From positions 992,001 to 1,056,000 of the forward strand of contig CAVQVG010000007.1 in assembly GCA_963717125.1 (NCBI GenBank): DNA of 64,000 nt, read 5' to 3'. Position numbers and translations under genes: made by a program. This DNA comes from RYN-230 sp963717125. GTDB taxonomy: Bacteria > Actinomycetota > Actinomycetes > Streptosporangiales > Streptosporangiaceae. The notes below the pieces were generated by a model. That model was not told the origin of the DNA. It did not search any database and saw only the letters and a list, made by a program, of their open reading frames with translations. This document shows, piece by piece, positions 6,118 to 14,584 of the stretch (the first letter of the stretch is position 1; each line of letters starts with the position of its first letter).

Positions 6118-8031
6118 GTGGGCCTCGTCCCCTCGGCCGTCGAGCCGGCCCAGACCGCCGGCGGGCTCCGGGCGCGCACCGGCGGTCCGCGGGCCGGATG
6201 GCTGGTGCTGCTGCTGTACCTGCTCGGCGCGCTGGCGGTCACCTGGCGGCTGTGGGCCAGCCCGGCGTCCCGGATGCAGGTCGGCGACCCGACCGACATC
6301 GACCTGTTCGCCTGGTTCATCCGGTACAGCGCGGAGTCGGTGTCGCACGGCAGCCTGCCCGCCCTGGTCACCACCGCGATGAACGCGCCGCGCGGGGTCA
6401 ACCTGATGTGGAACACCTCGCTGCTGCTGCCCGGCGTGCTGCTCACCCCGGTCACCCTGCTGGCTGGCGCGCAGGTCAGCCTGACCGTGCTGCTGACCCT
6501 GGGCTTCGCCGGCTCGGCGGCCGCCATGTTCTGGGTGCTGCGGCGCTGGTCGGTCCGCACCTGGCCGGCCGCGCTGGGCGGCGCGGTGTACGGGTTCTCC
6601 CCGGCCATGGCCGCCTCCGGGGTGGGGCACTACCACGTGCAGTTCGCCGTGCTGCCGCCGCTGATGATCGACGCGCTGCTGCGCATCCTGACCGGCCGGG
6701 GCCGCCCGCTGCGCACCGGCGCCTGGCTGGGCCTGCTGACCGCCATGCAGCTGTTCACCGGCGAGGAACTGCTGCTCGACACCGCGGTGGCCGGCCTGGT
6801 CATCGCGGTCGTGCTGATCCTGGTCGCCCCCCGGGAGGTAACCAGCCGGGCCACGGCGGCCGCGGCCGGCCTGGGGTCGGCTGCGGTGGCCGCCGTGGTG
6901 CTGGCCGGCTACGGCCTGTGGGTGCAGTTCCACGGCCCGCTCACCGAGCACGGCAGCCCGTGGAAGGTGACCCACTTCCGGAACCGGGCCGCGGCGTTCG
7001 TCACCCCGGACAGCAACCTGCTGCTGCACACCCGGGCGGACGCGGCCGCGACGGCCGCGCACCCGGCCTATGTCGTGGAGTACGTCGCCTATCTGGGCTG
7101 GCCGCTACTGGTCGTGCTGCTGGCGGCCACCATCCGCTACTGGGCCGACCACCGGGTCCGGGTCGCCGCGCTGTCCTGCGCCGTGCTGGAGATCCTGTCC
7201 CTGGGCACCGCCCAGGTGGTCCACGGGGTCACCGTACCGCCCGCCCTGCTGCCCTGGCACTGGCTGAGCCACCTGCCGGTGCTCAGCCAGGTGCTGCCGG
7301 ACCGGCTGTCCATCCTGGCCGACGGCCTGGCCGCCGCCGTGCTCGCGGTCGCCCTCGACAGTGCTCTCCCGGGGGGGCGACCCCCCGGAACCCCCCGATC
7401 GCCGCTCCGCGCCGAGCGGCGGCAAGCCGCCGCGGCAGTGGGGGGGCGACCCCCCGGAACCCCCCGATCGCCGCTCCGCGCCGAGCGGCGGCAAGCCGCC
7501 GCGATCTGGCGGTGGGCCGTCCCGATCACTATCGCCGTCGTGGCGGTGCTGCCGCTGATCCCGCTGCCCTACCGGGTGACCTCAGTCAGCCAGCCACCGG
7601 CCGGTTATCAGGCGGCGTTCAGCCGGCTGCGGCTGCCCCGGGACGCGCCGGTGCTGGTGCTGCCGCTGGGCTACGGCCATGAGTCGGCACCGCTGCGCTG
7701 GTACGCCGACACCGGCGAGCCGGGGTCGATGAACGGCGGCTACTTCATCGGCCCGGAGCCGGACGGCCAGGCGCGCAGCTACGGCGGGCCCGCGCTGCAG
7801 AACTTCGCCATCTCCATCGACTCGCTGTGGGGCACCTCCACGCCGTCCCGGGGCACGGCCAAGCCGGTGCACGCGCCCACCCCGGCCGAACTGCGCGGCT
7901 GGGTGGCGCGCTGGCGGCCCGCGGCCGTGGTCGCGGTCACCCACCGGACCTCGCGGCTGGGCCGCCTGCTCACCGCGGTGTTCGGCCCGCCCGACTTCGC
8001 GGTCGGCCGGGTGCTCGGCTGGCGCAGGTAA
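6118..8031 (+). CDS. Polytopic membrane protein, GT-C-like glycosyltransferase (paralogue 1)
   Basis: This is a roughly 637-residue integral membrane protein with about eleven hydrophobic segments starting at WLVLLLYLLGALAVTW. A conserved DPTDIDLFAWFIRY motif follows the first segment, the place where GT-C enzymes keep their acidic catalytic residue. A soluble C-terminal domain follows the last segment. GTG 6118 is preferred because GGAGG (6108-6112) precedes it by five bases; GTG 6112 overlaps that site. It is closely similar to the product at 8890-10809 and more distantly to 10790-12688. A 23-residue tandem duplication (PPGTPRSPLRAERRQAAA units) interrupts the region before the last membrane segment. 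Function as a lipid-linked sugar transferase is inferred. Confidence 0.7.
   Translation: MGLVPSAVEPAQTAGGLRARTGGPRAGWLVLLLYLLGALAVTWRLWASPASRMQVGDPTDIDLFAWFIRYSAESVSHGSLPALVTTAMNAPRGVNLMWNTSLLLPGVLLTPVTLLAGAQVSLTVLLTLGFAGSAAAMFWVLRRWSVRTWPAALGGAVYGFSPAMAASGVGHYHVQFAVLPPLMIDALLRILTGRGRPLRTGAWLGLLTAMQLFTGEELLLDTAVAGLVIAVVLILVAPREVTSRATAAAAGLGSAAVAAVVLAGYGLWVQFHGPLTEHGSPWKVTHFRNRAAAFVTPDSNLLLHTRADAAATAAHPAYVVEYVAYLGWPLLVVLLAATIRYWADHRVRVAALSCAVLEILSLGTAQVVHGVTVPPALLPWHWLSHLPVLSQVLPDRLSILADGLAAAVLAVALDSALPGGRPPGTPRSPLRAERRQAAAAVGGRPPGTPRSPLRAERRQAAAIWRWAVPITIAVVAVLPLIPLPYRVTSVSQPPAGYQAAFSRLRLPRDAPVLVLPLGYGHESAPLRWYADTGEPGSMNGGYFIGPEPDGQARSYGGPALQNFAISIDSLWGTSTPSRGTAKPVHAPTPAELRGWVARWRPAAVVAVTHRTSRLGRLLTAVFGPPDFAVGRVLGWRR
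7371..7503. repeat. Two in-frame copies of a 64-bp palindrome-rich repeat inside a gene
   Basis: Bases 7371-7434 and 7440-7503 are identical over 64 bases, with a 69-base period (23 codons). Each copy holds three inverted repeats: six G / six C around CGA; GCCGCTC / GAGCGGC (7401-7407, 7414-7420); and GCGGCGGC / GCCGCCGC (7416-7423, 7426-7433). The sequence looks like a small dispersed intergenic palindrome element rather than gene-derived DNA. The paralogue at 8890-10809 has no counterpart, so this is an insertion that kept frame and then duplicated. Confidence 0.85.
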
Positions 8032-8135
8032 AGCCCAGGTCTTGGCTGACCAACGGGTTGCCGACTCAAGAGGTTATTTCGGTCTTTCCTGGGATAAGGT
8101 CGAGTGCCCGAAAACGACGACAGGATGGCCCCGCT

Positions 8136-8855
8136 GTGAAGCTTACGATCCTGATGCCGGTGTACAACGAGGCCGAGACGGTCCAGAACGTGATCAAGCA
8201 CTTGCTGGACGTCTCCTTTCCGTGCCCCATTGAACTGGTCGTCGTCGATGACGCGAGCACGGACGGATCGTCGGAAATCCTGGACGGCCTGGCCAACGAC
8301 GACGAGCGGCTGAACCTGCTCCGGCACCCGGTGAACCGGGGCAAGGGCGCGGCCATCCGGACCGGGGCGGCCGCCGCGACCGGCGACTACATCATGCCGT
8401 TCGACGCGGACATGGAGTACCAGCCCGAAGACATCCCGGAACTGCTCAAGCCGGTGCTGCGCGGTGAGGCACAAGTGGTGTACGGAAACCGGACATTCGG
8501 CAGCCACTCCGCCTACTCGTTCTGGTACGTGATGGGCAACAAGGGTGTGACAACAGTCGCCAACATCCTGTTCAACGCGTATATCGCCGACCTGGAAACC
8601 TGCTTCAAGCTGATGCCGCTGGAGCTTTACCGCAGCCTCGACATCAACCAGCGCGGCTTCGGCATGGAAGCCGAGATCACCGGCAAGCTGCTGGCCCGCA
8701 GGATCCGCCCGTTCGAGGTGCCGATCACGTACCGGGCGCGCAGCCGCGAGGAAGGCAAGAAGATCACCTGGAAGGACGGCGTGGCCGCGGTGTGGCTGCT
8801 GACCCGCATCCGGATGTCCGCCGGCCGCGAGCAGCGGCGCGCGGCCCGCGGCTGA
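8136..8855 (+). CDS. Family 2 glycosyltransferase, polyprenyl-phosphate mannose/glucose synthase-like
   Basis: The 239-residue protein shows GT2 features: TILMPVYNEAETVQNV at the start, VVVDDASTDGS for nucleotide binding, and PFDADMEYQPED, the DxD-type metal site. The GNRTFGS segment and overall length match dolichol-phosphate mannose synthase type enzymes without membrane anchors. They transfer a sugar from a nucleotide donor to a polyprenyl phosphate on the cytoplasmic face. GTG 8136 begins the homologous region; AGGATGG lies upstream. It sits between two near-identical GT-C-like genes, which would use such lipid-linked sugars. Donor specificity cannot be read. Confidence 0.85.
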   Translation: MKLTILMPVYNEAETVQNVIKHLLDVSFPCPIELVVVDDASTDGSSEILDGLANDDERLNLLRHPVNRGKGAAIRTGAAAATGDYIMPFDADMEYQPEDIPELLKPVLRGEAQVVYGNRTFGSHSAYSFWYVMGNKGVTTVANILFNAYIADLETCFKLMPLELYRSLDINQRGFGMEAEITGKLLARRIRPFEVPITYRARSREEGKKITWKDGVAAVWLLTRIRMSAGREQRRAARG

Positions 8856-8889
8856 ACGTGCCGCTACTCGCAACCGGCGGGGGGTGGCG

Positions 8890-10809
8890 GTGAGCTTGGT
8901 CCGCCGGCCGGTGGCCGCCTCGCCGGACGCGGAGCGCCCCCGGGTCCGGCTGCCCGCCCGCCCGGCGCTGTGGCTGGTGCCACTGCTGTATCTGCTCGGC
9001 GCGTTCGCTATTACCTGGCACCTGTGGGCCGACCCCGCCCGCCAGGCGCAGGTCGTGCCGGCCAACGGCGTGTCCCAGGACATCGACCTGTTCGCCTGGT
9101 TCATGCGGTACGCGGCCAACGCCGTCGCGCACGGCCACCTGCCCGCGCTGGTCACGCCGGTGGTGAACGCGCCCGAGGGCCTCAACCTCATGTGGAACAC
9201 CTCGTTCCTGCTGCCCGCCACGCTGTTCGCCCCGCTGACCCTGCTGATCGGCCCGCAGGCGACCCTGACCGTGCTGCTCACGCTGGGCTTCGCCGGCACC
9301 GCGATGGTCACGTTCCTGGTCCTCCGCCGCTGGGCGGCCAGCCTGCCCGCGGCCGCGCTGGGCGGGGCGCTGTTCGGCTTCTCCCCCGCGCTGCGCATCG
9401 CCGCGGTCGGTCATTACCACCTGCAGTTCGCGGTGCTGCTGCCGCTCATCATCGACGCGCTGCTCTGCATTCTCACCGGGCACCGCGGCCTGGTGCGGCG
9501 CACCGGTCCCGGCACGCCGGACGGCGACGCCGGGGTGGCGCGGGCGGCCTGGGCGGACGCGCCGGGCCCGCCGGTCCGGCCGGTCCGCACCGGGGCCTGG
9601 CTCGGCCTGCTGCTGGCCGCCCAGCTGTTCATCGCCGAGGAGACCCTGGCCCTGCTCGGCGTGACCGCCGCGGTCATCGCCGTGGTGCTGGCGCTCAGCC
9701 ACCCGCGCGCGGTGGCCGGGCGGATCCGCGGCACGGCGGCCGGGCTGGCCACCGCGGCGGGGGTCATGGTGGTGCTGTCCGCCTACGGGCTGTGGCGGCA
9801 GTTCCACGGCCCGCTGGCCGAGCACGGCAGCCCGTGGACCCCCAGCCACTACCACAACGTCCCGGGCAACTTCGTCAGCGCGCCCACCGGGTTCCTGTTC
9901 CCTTCGCACGCCACGGTCACGTACCTGAACAACCACCCGGTCAAGATGGTCGAGTACTTCGCCTACCTGGGCTGGCCGATGCTGGCCGCGGCGCTGATCG
10001 CGGCGGTGCTGTTCTGGCGGGACCTGCGGGTGCGCACGATGGCCGTGACGTTCGCCGCGCTGGAACTGTTCAGCCTGGGCAGCAAGACGATCACCAGCCA
10101 CGGGGTGCGCTGGCCCGCCGCGCTGCTGCCCTGGCACTACCTGGCCCGGCTGCCGCTGCTCGACCAGGCCCTGGCCAACCGGTTCTCGCTGCTGGCCGAC
10201 GGCATGGCCGCGGCGCTGCTCGCGTTCGCGGTGGACCTGGCCTGCCGGCCGCGGGCTGAGCGCCCGGCCCGGCAGGCCGCGTGGGCCCGCGGCATCGCCG
10301 TCGCCGCAGTAGCGGTGGCGATCGTGCCGATCATCCCGCTGCCCCTGCAGACGGCCCCGGTGCGGGCTGTCCCCACCGGCTTCCAGTCGGCGTTCAGCAT
10401 GATGAAGCTCAGCCCGGACGAGCGGGTGGTGATCATCCCGCTGCTGCCGTCGGCGGACATGCGCTGGCAGGCGGACAGCAACGTGACCGGTGCGCTGGTC
10501 GGCTGCTACGGCATCGCGCCGGAGCCGTCCGGCAAGGCCGCGATCTGCCACACCCAGCGGCGGCCGACCGCGGCTTACCTGAACGCGCTGGAACAGGGCA
10601 AGACGCGGGCCAAGGCGGCACCGTCAGCGGGCCAGCTCCGGGCCGACCTGGGCTACTGGCGGCTGACCGCGCTGGTCGCGGTGACCGGCCGGGATTCGGT
10701 GCTCGGGAAGTACCTGATCCGCACGTTCGGCCCGCCCACCACGGCGCGCGGCAGCGTACTCGCCTGGCGGCACTATGGCGCGGGCTGGCTTACCGCGCGG
10801 ACCGGCTGA
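8890..10809 (+). CDS. Polytopic membrane protein, GT-C-like glycosyltransferase (paralogue 2)
   Basis: This roughly 639-residue membrane protein is a close paralogue of the product at 6118-8031. It shares the SQDIDLFAWFMRY acidic motif, the MWNTS segment, GHYH(L/V)QFAVL and QFHGPLxEHGSPW. GTG 8890 is preferred because a G-run lies five bases upstream; GTG 8884 is in frame. About 30 extra residues sit at TGHRGLVRRTGPG, and the 64-bp repeat of the first copy is absent. Its last 20 bases overlap the convergent 10790-12688 gene. The two paralogues flanking a GT2 gene look like a tandem duplication. The donor/acceptor role is inferred. Confidence 0.7.
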   Translation: MSLVRRPVAASPDAERPRVRLPARPALWLVPLLYLLGAFAITWHLWADPARQAQVVPANGVSQDIDLFAWFMRYAANAVAHGHLPALVTPVVNAPEGLNLMWNTSFLLPATLFAPLTLLIGPQATLTVLLTLGFAGTAMVTFLVLRRWAASLPAAALGGALFGFSPALRIAAVGHYHLQFAVLLPLIIDALLCILTGHRGLVRRTGPGTPDGDAGVARAAWADAPGPPVRPVRTGAWLGLLLAAQLFIAEETLALLGVTAAVIAVVLALSHPRAVAGRIRGTAAGLATAAGVMVVLSAYGLWRQFHGPLAEHGSPWTPSHYHNVPGNFVSAPTGFLFPSHATVTYLNNHPVKMVEYFAYLGWPMLAAALIAAVLFWRDLRVRTMAVTFAALELFSLGSKTITSHGVRWPAALLPWHYLARLPLLDQALANRFSLLADGMAAALLAFAVDLACRPRAERPARQAAWARGIAVAAVAVAIVPIIPLPLQTAPVRAVPTGFQSAFSMMKLSPDERVVIIPLLPSADMRWQADSNVTGALVGCYGIAPEPSGKAAICHTQRRPTAAYLNALEQGKTRAKAAPSAGQLRADLGYWRLTALVAVTGRDSVLGKYLIRTFGPPTTARGSVLAWRHYGAGWLTARTG

Positions 10810-12688
10810 CCCCGTAAACCTGCACCCCGTCCGCGGTGTAGGCCGGCCGGAAGCCGGTCGCCCGCAGGTAGCTGAGCACCGCGGGCGCCGGGCTGCGGCT
10901 GGCCGGCCACTTCCAGACCAGCACCCAGCTGATCCCCATCCGGCGGGCGTCGGCCCGGGCCGCGGCCAGCTCGGCCGGGGTGCTGCGCTGCTGCCGCTGG
11001 ATGGCCACCAATCTGGCGTAGAACGGGTGACGGCGGATCCCGTCGATGGTCGGCAGCGGCACCCGGGATATGTAGCCCACGGACCGCGGGTGGCCGTCGG
11101 CGGTGGCCAGCACCTGCGCCTCGGGGTCGAACCCCCCGCCGTAAATGTACGTCCCGCCGCGGATGCCGAACGGCACGTCCAGCACGATGGACCCGGAGTG
11201 GTCGGCGGCGATCGGGCCGTCCAGGCTGGGCAGCGCGGTCGGCATGGTGCCGATGAACGAGTTGCCGGACCAGCCCGCCTCCAGCACGCCGAGCGCGAGC
11301 ACGGCCACGATGGCCGGGGCGGCGTGGTACCGCAGCCAGTCCACCGCGCCGCCGGCCAGCAGCGCGGCGGGCAGGATGCCGAGCATCATCATCCGGTCCG
11401 GCTCGCGGAAGCCGGACAGGCCGGGCAGCTTGGCGAACCAGGTGAACGGCAGCACCGCGGACACCCGCCAGTTGCCGACCAGCTGCGAGGCTGGAATCAG
11501 CAGGTGCGGCCCGACCCGCAGCGCCGGGCCGAGCGCCAGCGCCGCGCAGCCCAGCCAGCACAACGCCAGCAGCCGCGTGCTCACCCGCCGCCACGCCGCG
11601 GCCGTCCCGGCCACGGCGAGCACGGTCAGCAGCAGGCCGAACGTCGGGATGCCGTCGTTGAGCGGCCCGTGGAAGATGAACCCGAGGTGGCCCAGGCCGA
11701 AGTAACCGATCCGCGGCGACGGCGCGAACATGCCGGGCAGCGAACCCGAGTAGCCCCGGTAGGAGGCCTGCAAGCTGCCCGGGGGTGAAGTCATGCCGCC
11801 GTCTCGCGCCTGCTGGATGATGGCGGCCAGCTGCGGGCTGGCCAGCACCAGGGCCACCACCGCGGCCAGCCCGGCCGCCCGCAGCTTGACCACGACGGCC
11901 GGCTTCCGCCGGACCAGCCAGGGGATCAACGCCAGCACGGCCACGATGACCACCAGGACGGCGATCTCTTCGTCGGTGAGCACGGCCGCGCCCAGCACCA
12001 CGCCGAGGACGACGGCCTGCCGCCAGCCCGGGCGGCGGGTCAGCCGGATCGCGGCCTCCAGCGCGATCGGGATGAACAGCTCGCCGGCCGCCAGGTTGAG
12101 GTGGTACCAGGTGCGCCAGACCAGCATGGAGGACAGGCCGAAGAACGCGCCCGCGGCGATCGCACCGGACTGCGAAGGCAGCCACAGCCGGGCCACCCGG
12201 TACGTCGCGTAGCACAGCAGCCCGGGCAGCGCGATGGACAGCACGTTGTACGACGCGCTCGGCCCGAAGACGAGGGTGACCGGCGTGAACAGCACGCCGG
12301 GCAGCGGCATCAGGGCGTGCAGGCCGAGCTGGGTACCGACCGGCGCGGCGATGGCCCGGGTGGTCCATGGGTTGCCGAGGTGCAGCAACTGGTGGGCTGT
12401 CCACCAGAAGTCCCAGACGTATGACCCCGCGTCCCGGGTCGCGGGCAGCGTGCCGGCCAGATAGCTGGCCCGCGGCCAGCTGACCGCCACCCCCGCGGCC
12501 AGGTAGCCGGCCAGCACGGCGAGGTGGACCAGGACCGTCCGGCGACGTCCCGCCGACTCAGTTTCCGGCTGCTGCGCGACCTGCGAGACGTCGGACAACG
12601 GCTGGTGACCGGCTACCGCCGGCGACTCCGTAGCCTGGTCTGGTGCTGTCTCGCTGGTGTCGTTCCCCCGGTGACCCGCTCCACCCAT
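10790..12688 (-). CDS. Polytopic membrane protein, GT-C-like glycosyltransferase (divergent paralogue 3)
   Basis: This 632-residue protein has a cytoplasmic N-terminus of about 45 residues, then around eleven membrane segments from VLVHLAVLAGYLAAGVAVSW. An acidic loop (RDAGSYVWDFWW) replaces the DIDLFAWF motif of its two relatives. GLHALMPLPGVLFTPVTL aligns with their third segment. The C-terminal domain (about residues 480-632) is soluble and probably extracytoplasmic. ATG 12688 follows GGGAGAGCGG. It is the last gene of a four-gene minus-strand operon with a UDP-sugar dehydrogenase, a GT2 and an epimerase, supporting a role in polysaccharide assembly. Confidence 0.7.
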   Translation of the reverse strand: MGGAGHRGNDTSETAPDQATESPAVAGHQPLSDVSQVAQQPETESAGRRRTVLVHLAVLAGYLAAGVAVSWPRASYLAGTLPATRDAGSYVWDFWWTAHQLLHLGNPWTTRAIAAPVGTQLGLHALMPLPGVLFTPVTLVFGPSASYNVLSIALPGLLCYATYRVARLWLPSQSGAIAAGAFFGLSSMLVWRTWYHLNLAAGELFIPIALEAAIRLTRRPGWRQAVVLGVVLGAAVLTDEEIAVLVVIVAVLALIPWLVRRKPAVVVKLRAAGLAAVVALVLASPQLAAIIQQARDGGMTSPPGSLQASYRGYSGSLPGMFAPSPRIGYFGLGHLGFIFHGPLNDGIPTFGLLLTVLAVAGTAAAWRRVSTRLLALCWLGCAALALGPALRVGPHLLIPASQLVGNWRVSAVLPFTWFAKLPGLSGFREPDRMMMLGILPAALLAGGAVDWLRYHAAPAIVAVLALGVLEAGWSGNSFIGTMPTALPSLDGPIAADHSGSIVLDVPFGIRGGTYIYGGGFDPEAQVLATADGHPRSVGYISRVPLPTIDGIRRHPFYARLVAIQRQQRSTPAELAAARADARRMGISWVLVWKWPASRSPAPAVLSYLRATGFRPAYTADGVQVYGVSRSAR

Positions 12689-12715
12689 CCGCTCTCCCGC
12701 CAGCGGCAGCCAGCC

Positions 12716-13741
12716 CTACAGCCGTCCCTCGCGGACGGCCTGCTCGATCCAGGGGATGACCTCGTCGAGCATCTGGTCGAGAGAGGTGGTGGCTTCGTAG
12801 CCCAGCACGGCCTTGGCCTTCGCCACGTCCGGTACGCGCTTCTGGACATCGTATTCGTAGGGGTCGTCCGAGGTCAGCCGCAGCGGCACGGCCGGGCCCT
12901 TGATCTTCCGCCAGATCAGCTCGGCCAGCTCGGCCACGCTGGTGGATTCCTCCGTGGACAGGTTGAAATCCTCGTTGACCGCGGCCGGGTGCTCCAGCGT
13001 GGCCACGATGCCGCGGGCCAGGTCGCCGCCGTAGGTGTAGTGCCGGACCTGGTTGCCCTGGCCCAGGATGTGCAGCGGATCCTGCCCCTTGAGCACCTTC
13101 TGCACCAGGTCGGGCACCACATGGGACATGGCCAGCCGGACGTTGCCGGACAGCACCTCGACCTGGCCGAGCGCCCGGCCCTCGCCGACGCCGACGCAGT
13201 TGAACGGGCGGACGATGGTGTACGGCAGCTGGTACTGGTCCCACGCCGCCCGGGCGTAGTACTCCACGGCCAGCTTCTGGAAGCCGTAGGACGACAGCGG
13301 CGGCGGGATGGTTCGCTCGTCCCCCTCCGCCGACGGCCAGTGGTCCGTGCTCTCGTAGACCATGGACGAGCTGACGTAGGTCATCTTCCGCAGCGTGCCG
13401 GCCTGGTGCGCGGCCAGCGCGGCATCACAGCTGGCCGCCATGATCCGCTCGTTGGTGGCCAGCAGGTCGTAGGCGTAGGCGTGGAAGTAGGAGATCCCGC
13501 CGATCATCGCCGCCCCGGCGATGAAGTGGTCGCAGCCGTCCAGCAGCTCGGTGACCAGGCCGACGTCACGGGCGTCGCCCTCGACGAACCGGTAGTTGGG
13601 ATGCTCGTCGTAGCTGTGCTTCACCGGCCCGTACTTCGAGAAGTTATCCAGGCCCACCACGCTGTGGCCGCCGTCGAGCAACTGCGCCGTGACGTACCCG
13701 CCGATGAAGCCAGCCGAGCCAGTGACCAGAACCTTAACCAC
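12716..13741 (-). CDS. Extended SDR NAD-dependent nucleotide-sugar epimerase/dehydratase
   Basis: The 341-residue protein has the NAD-binding TGSAGFIGG at residues 7-15, acidic GLDNFSKY, VEGDARD, the catalytic Ser region YVSSSMVYE, and the YGFQK (YxxxK) active site. These are typical of UDP-glucose 4-epimerase, UDP-glucuronate epimerase/decarboxylase and dTDP-glucose dehydratase relatives. GTG 13741 follows AGGAGGAG by about eight bases. It lies between the GT2 gene and the GT-C-like gene, 28 bases from the latter. Pairing with a UDP-sugar dehydrogenase suggests a uronate or related substrate. The exact reaction is not decided by sequence. Confidence 0.88.
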   Translation of the reverse strand: MVKVLVTGSAGFIGGYVTAQLLDGGHSVVGLDNFSKYGPVKHSYDEHPNYRFVEGDARDVGLVTELLDGCDHFIAGAAMIGGISYFHAYAYDLLATNERIMAASCDAALAAHQAGTLRKMTYVSSSMVYESTDHWPSAEGDERTIPPPLSSYGFQKLAVEYYARAAWDQYQLPYTIVRPFNCVGVGEGRALGQVEVLSGNVRLAMSHVVPDLVQKVLKGQDPLHILGQGNQVRHYTYGGDLARGIVATLEHPAAVNEDFNLSTEESTSVAELAELIWRKIKGPAVPLRLTSDDPYEYDVQKRVPDVAKAKAVLGYEATTSLDQMLDEVIPWIEQAVREGRL

Positions 13742-13824
13742 GAACCGCTCTCCTCCTGTGCATGGGATCGGCTGGCCAGCCTGCCGGCCGGCCAGCCGTC
13801 TGGGCCATCCGCCCCCGGGCGGGT

Positions 13825-14571
13825 TCAGTCTTCCGCAGCTGGTCCGGTGCGTGTGGCCAGTCCGGTCAGGTTGAGCTTCGGCCCGAACGCGAACCGGTAC
13901 CAGTGCAGGTATCCGGGCAGCCAGCGGACCAGCTCGAACCGGGAGTCGCCGAGGGAGCGGTCCAGCCAGATGGTCGGGATCTCGGCCACCGGCAGCCGCA
14001 GCCGGGTCGCCTTGACCGTCAGCTCCAGGCCGATCTCGAACCCGGTGCGTGAGTCGATGCCGACCTCGCGGACGAAGGCGGTCGAGTAGGCCTTGAAGCT
14101 GTTGGTAGCGTCCCGGGTGCCCACCCGGGCCAGCGTGTGCAGCGACTTGCCCGCGGTCCGGGACAGCGTCCGCTTCAGCCGCGGCCCACCCACCTGCTGA
14201 CCGCCCGGCATGTACCGCGACGCGGCCGCCACCACCACACCGCGCTCCACCAGCCGGGCCAGCTCGTCGATCTGCATCGGGTCATCGCTGCCGTCGGCCA
14301 TGGTGACCACGGTCACCGGCGACTTCGCCTCGTCGAAGCCGTACCGGATCGCGTTGGCTGGCCCGCGCCCGTACACGTTCAGCACGCCACGCACCCGCGA
14401 ATCGGCCAGGCTGGCCTTCTCGATGTACGGCACCGTGGAGTCCTCGGGCATGTCGTAGACGACCAGCACCTCGCACGGCAGCGTCACCGCGCGCAGGATC
14501 CGCTCCAGGCAGGGCATGATCGCCTCGCCCTCGTTGTAGACCGGGATGACCACGGTCACATCGGGCTTCAT
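13825..14571 (-). CDS. Family 2 glycosyltransferase
   Basis: The 248-residue protein has the GT2 opening VTVVIPVYNEGEAIMPCLER and LVVYDMPEDST in place of the usual DDxSxD. The metal-binding position reads VTMADGSDDP. The middle region NSFKAYSTAFVREVG and later TIWLDRSLGDSRF resemble dolichyl-phosphate sugar synthase relatives. There is no obvious membrane anchor. ATG 14571 follows GTGGAGACC. It lies 13 bases after the UDP-sugar dehydrogenase stop and 83 bases before the epimerase, clearly in one operon. The weaker first acidic motif leaves donor choice open. Confidence 0.85.
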   Translation of the reverse strand: MKPDVTVVIPVYNEGEAIMPCLERILRAVTLPCEVLVVYDMPEDSTVPYIEKASLADSRVRGVLNVYGRGPANAIRYGFDEAKSPVTVVTMADGSDDPMQIDELARLVERGVVVAAASRYMPGGQQVGGPRLKRTLSRTAGKSLHTLARVGTRDATNSFKAYSTAFVREVGIDSRTGFEIGLELTVKATRLRLPVAEIPTIWLDRSLGDSRFELVRWLPGYLHWYRFAFGPKLNLTGLATRTGPAAED

Positions 14572-14584
14572 GACTGGTCTCCAC

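Noticed and set aside
12524..14089. Long plus-strand frame opposite the epimerase and GT2 genes
   Set aside because: It is the complement of two well-supported genes and shows His/Arg/Gly-rich shadow composition.
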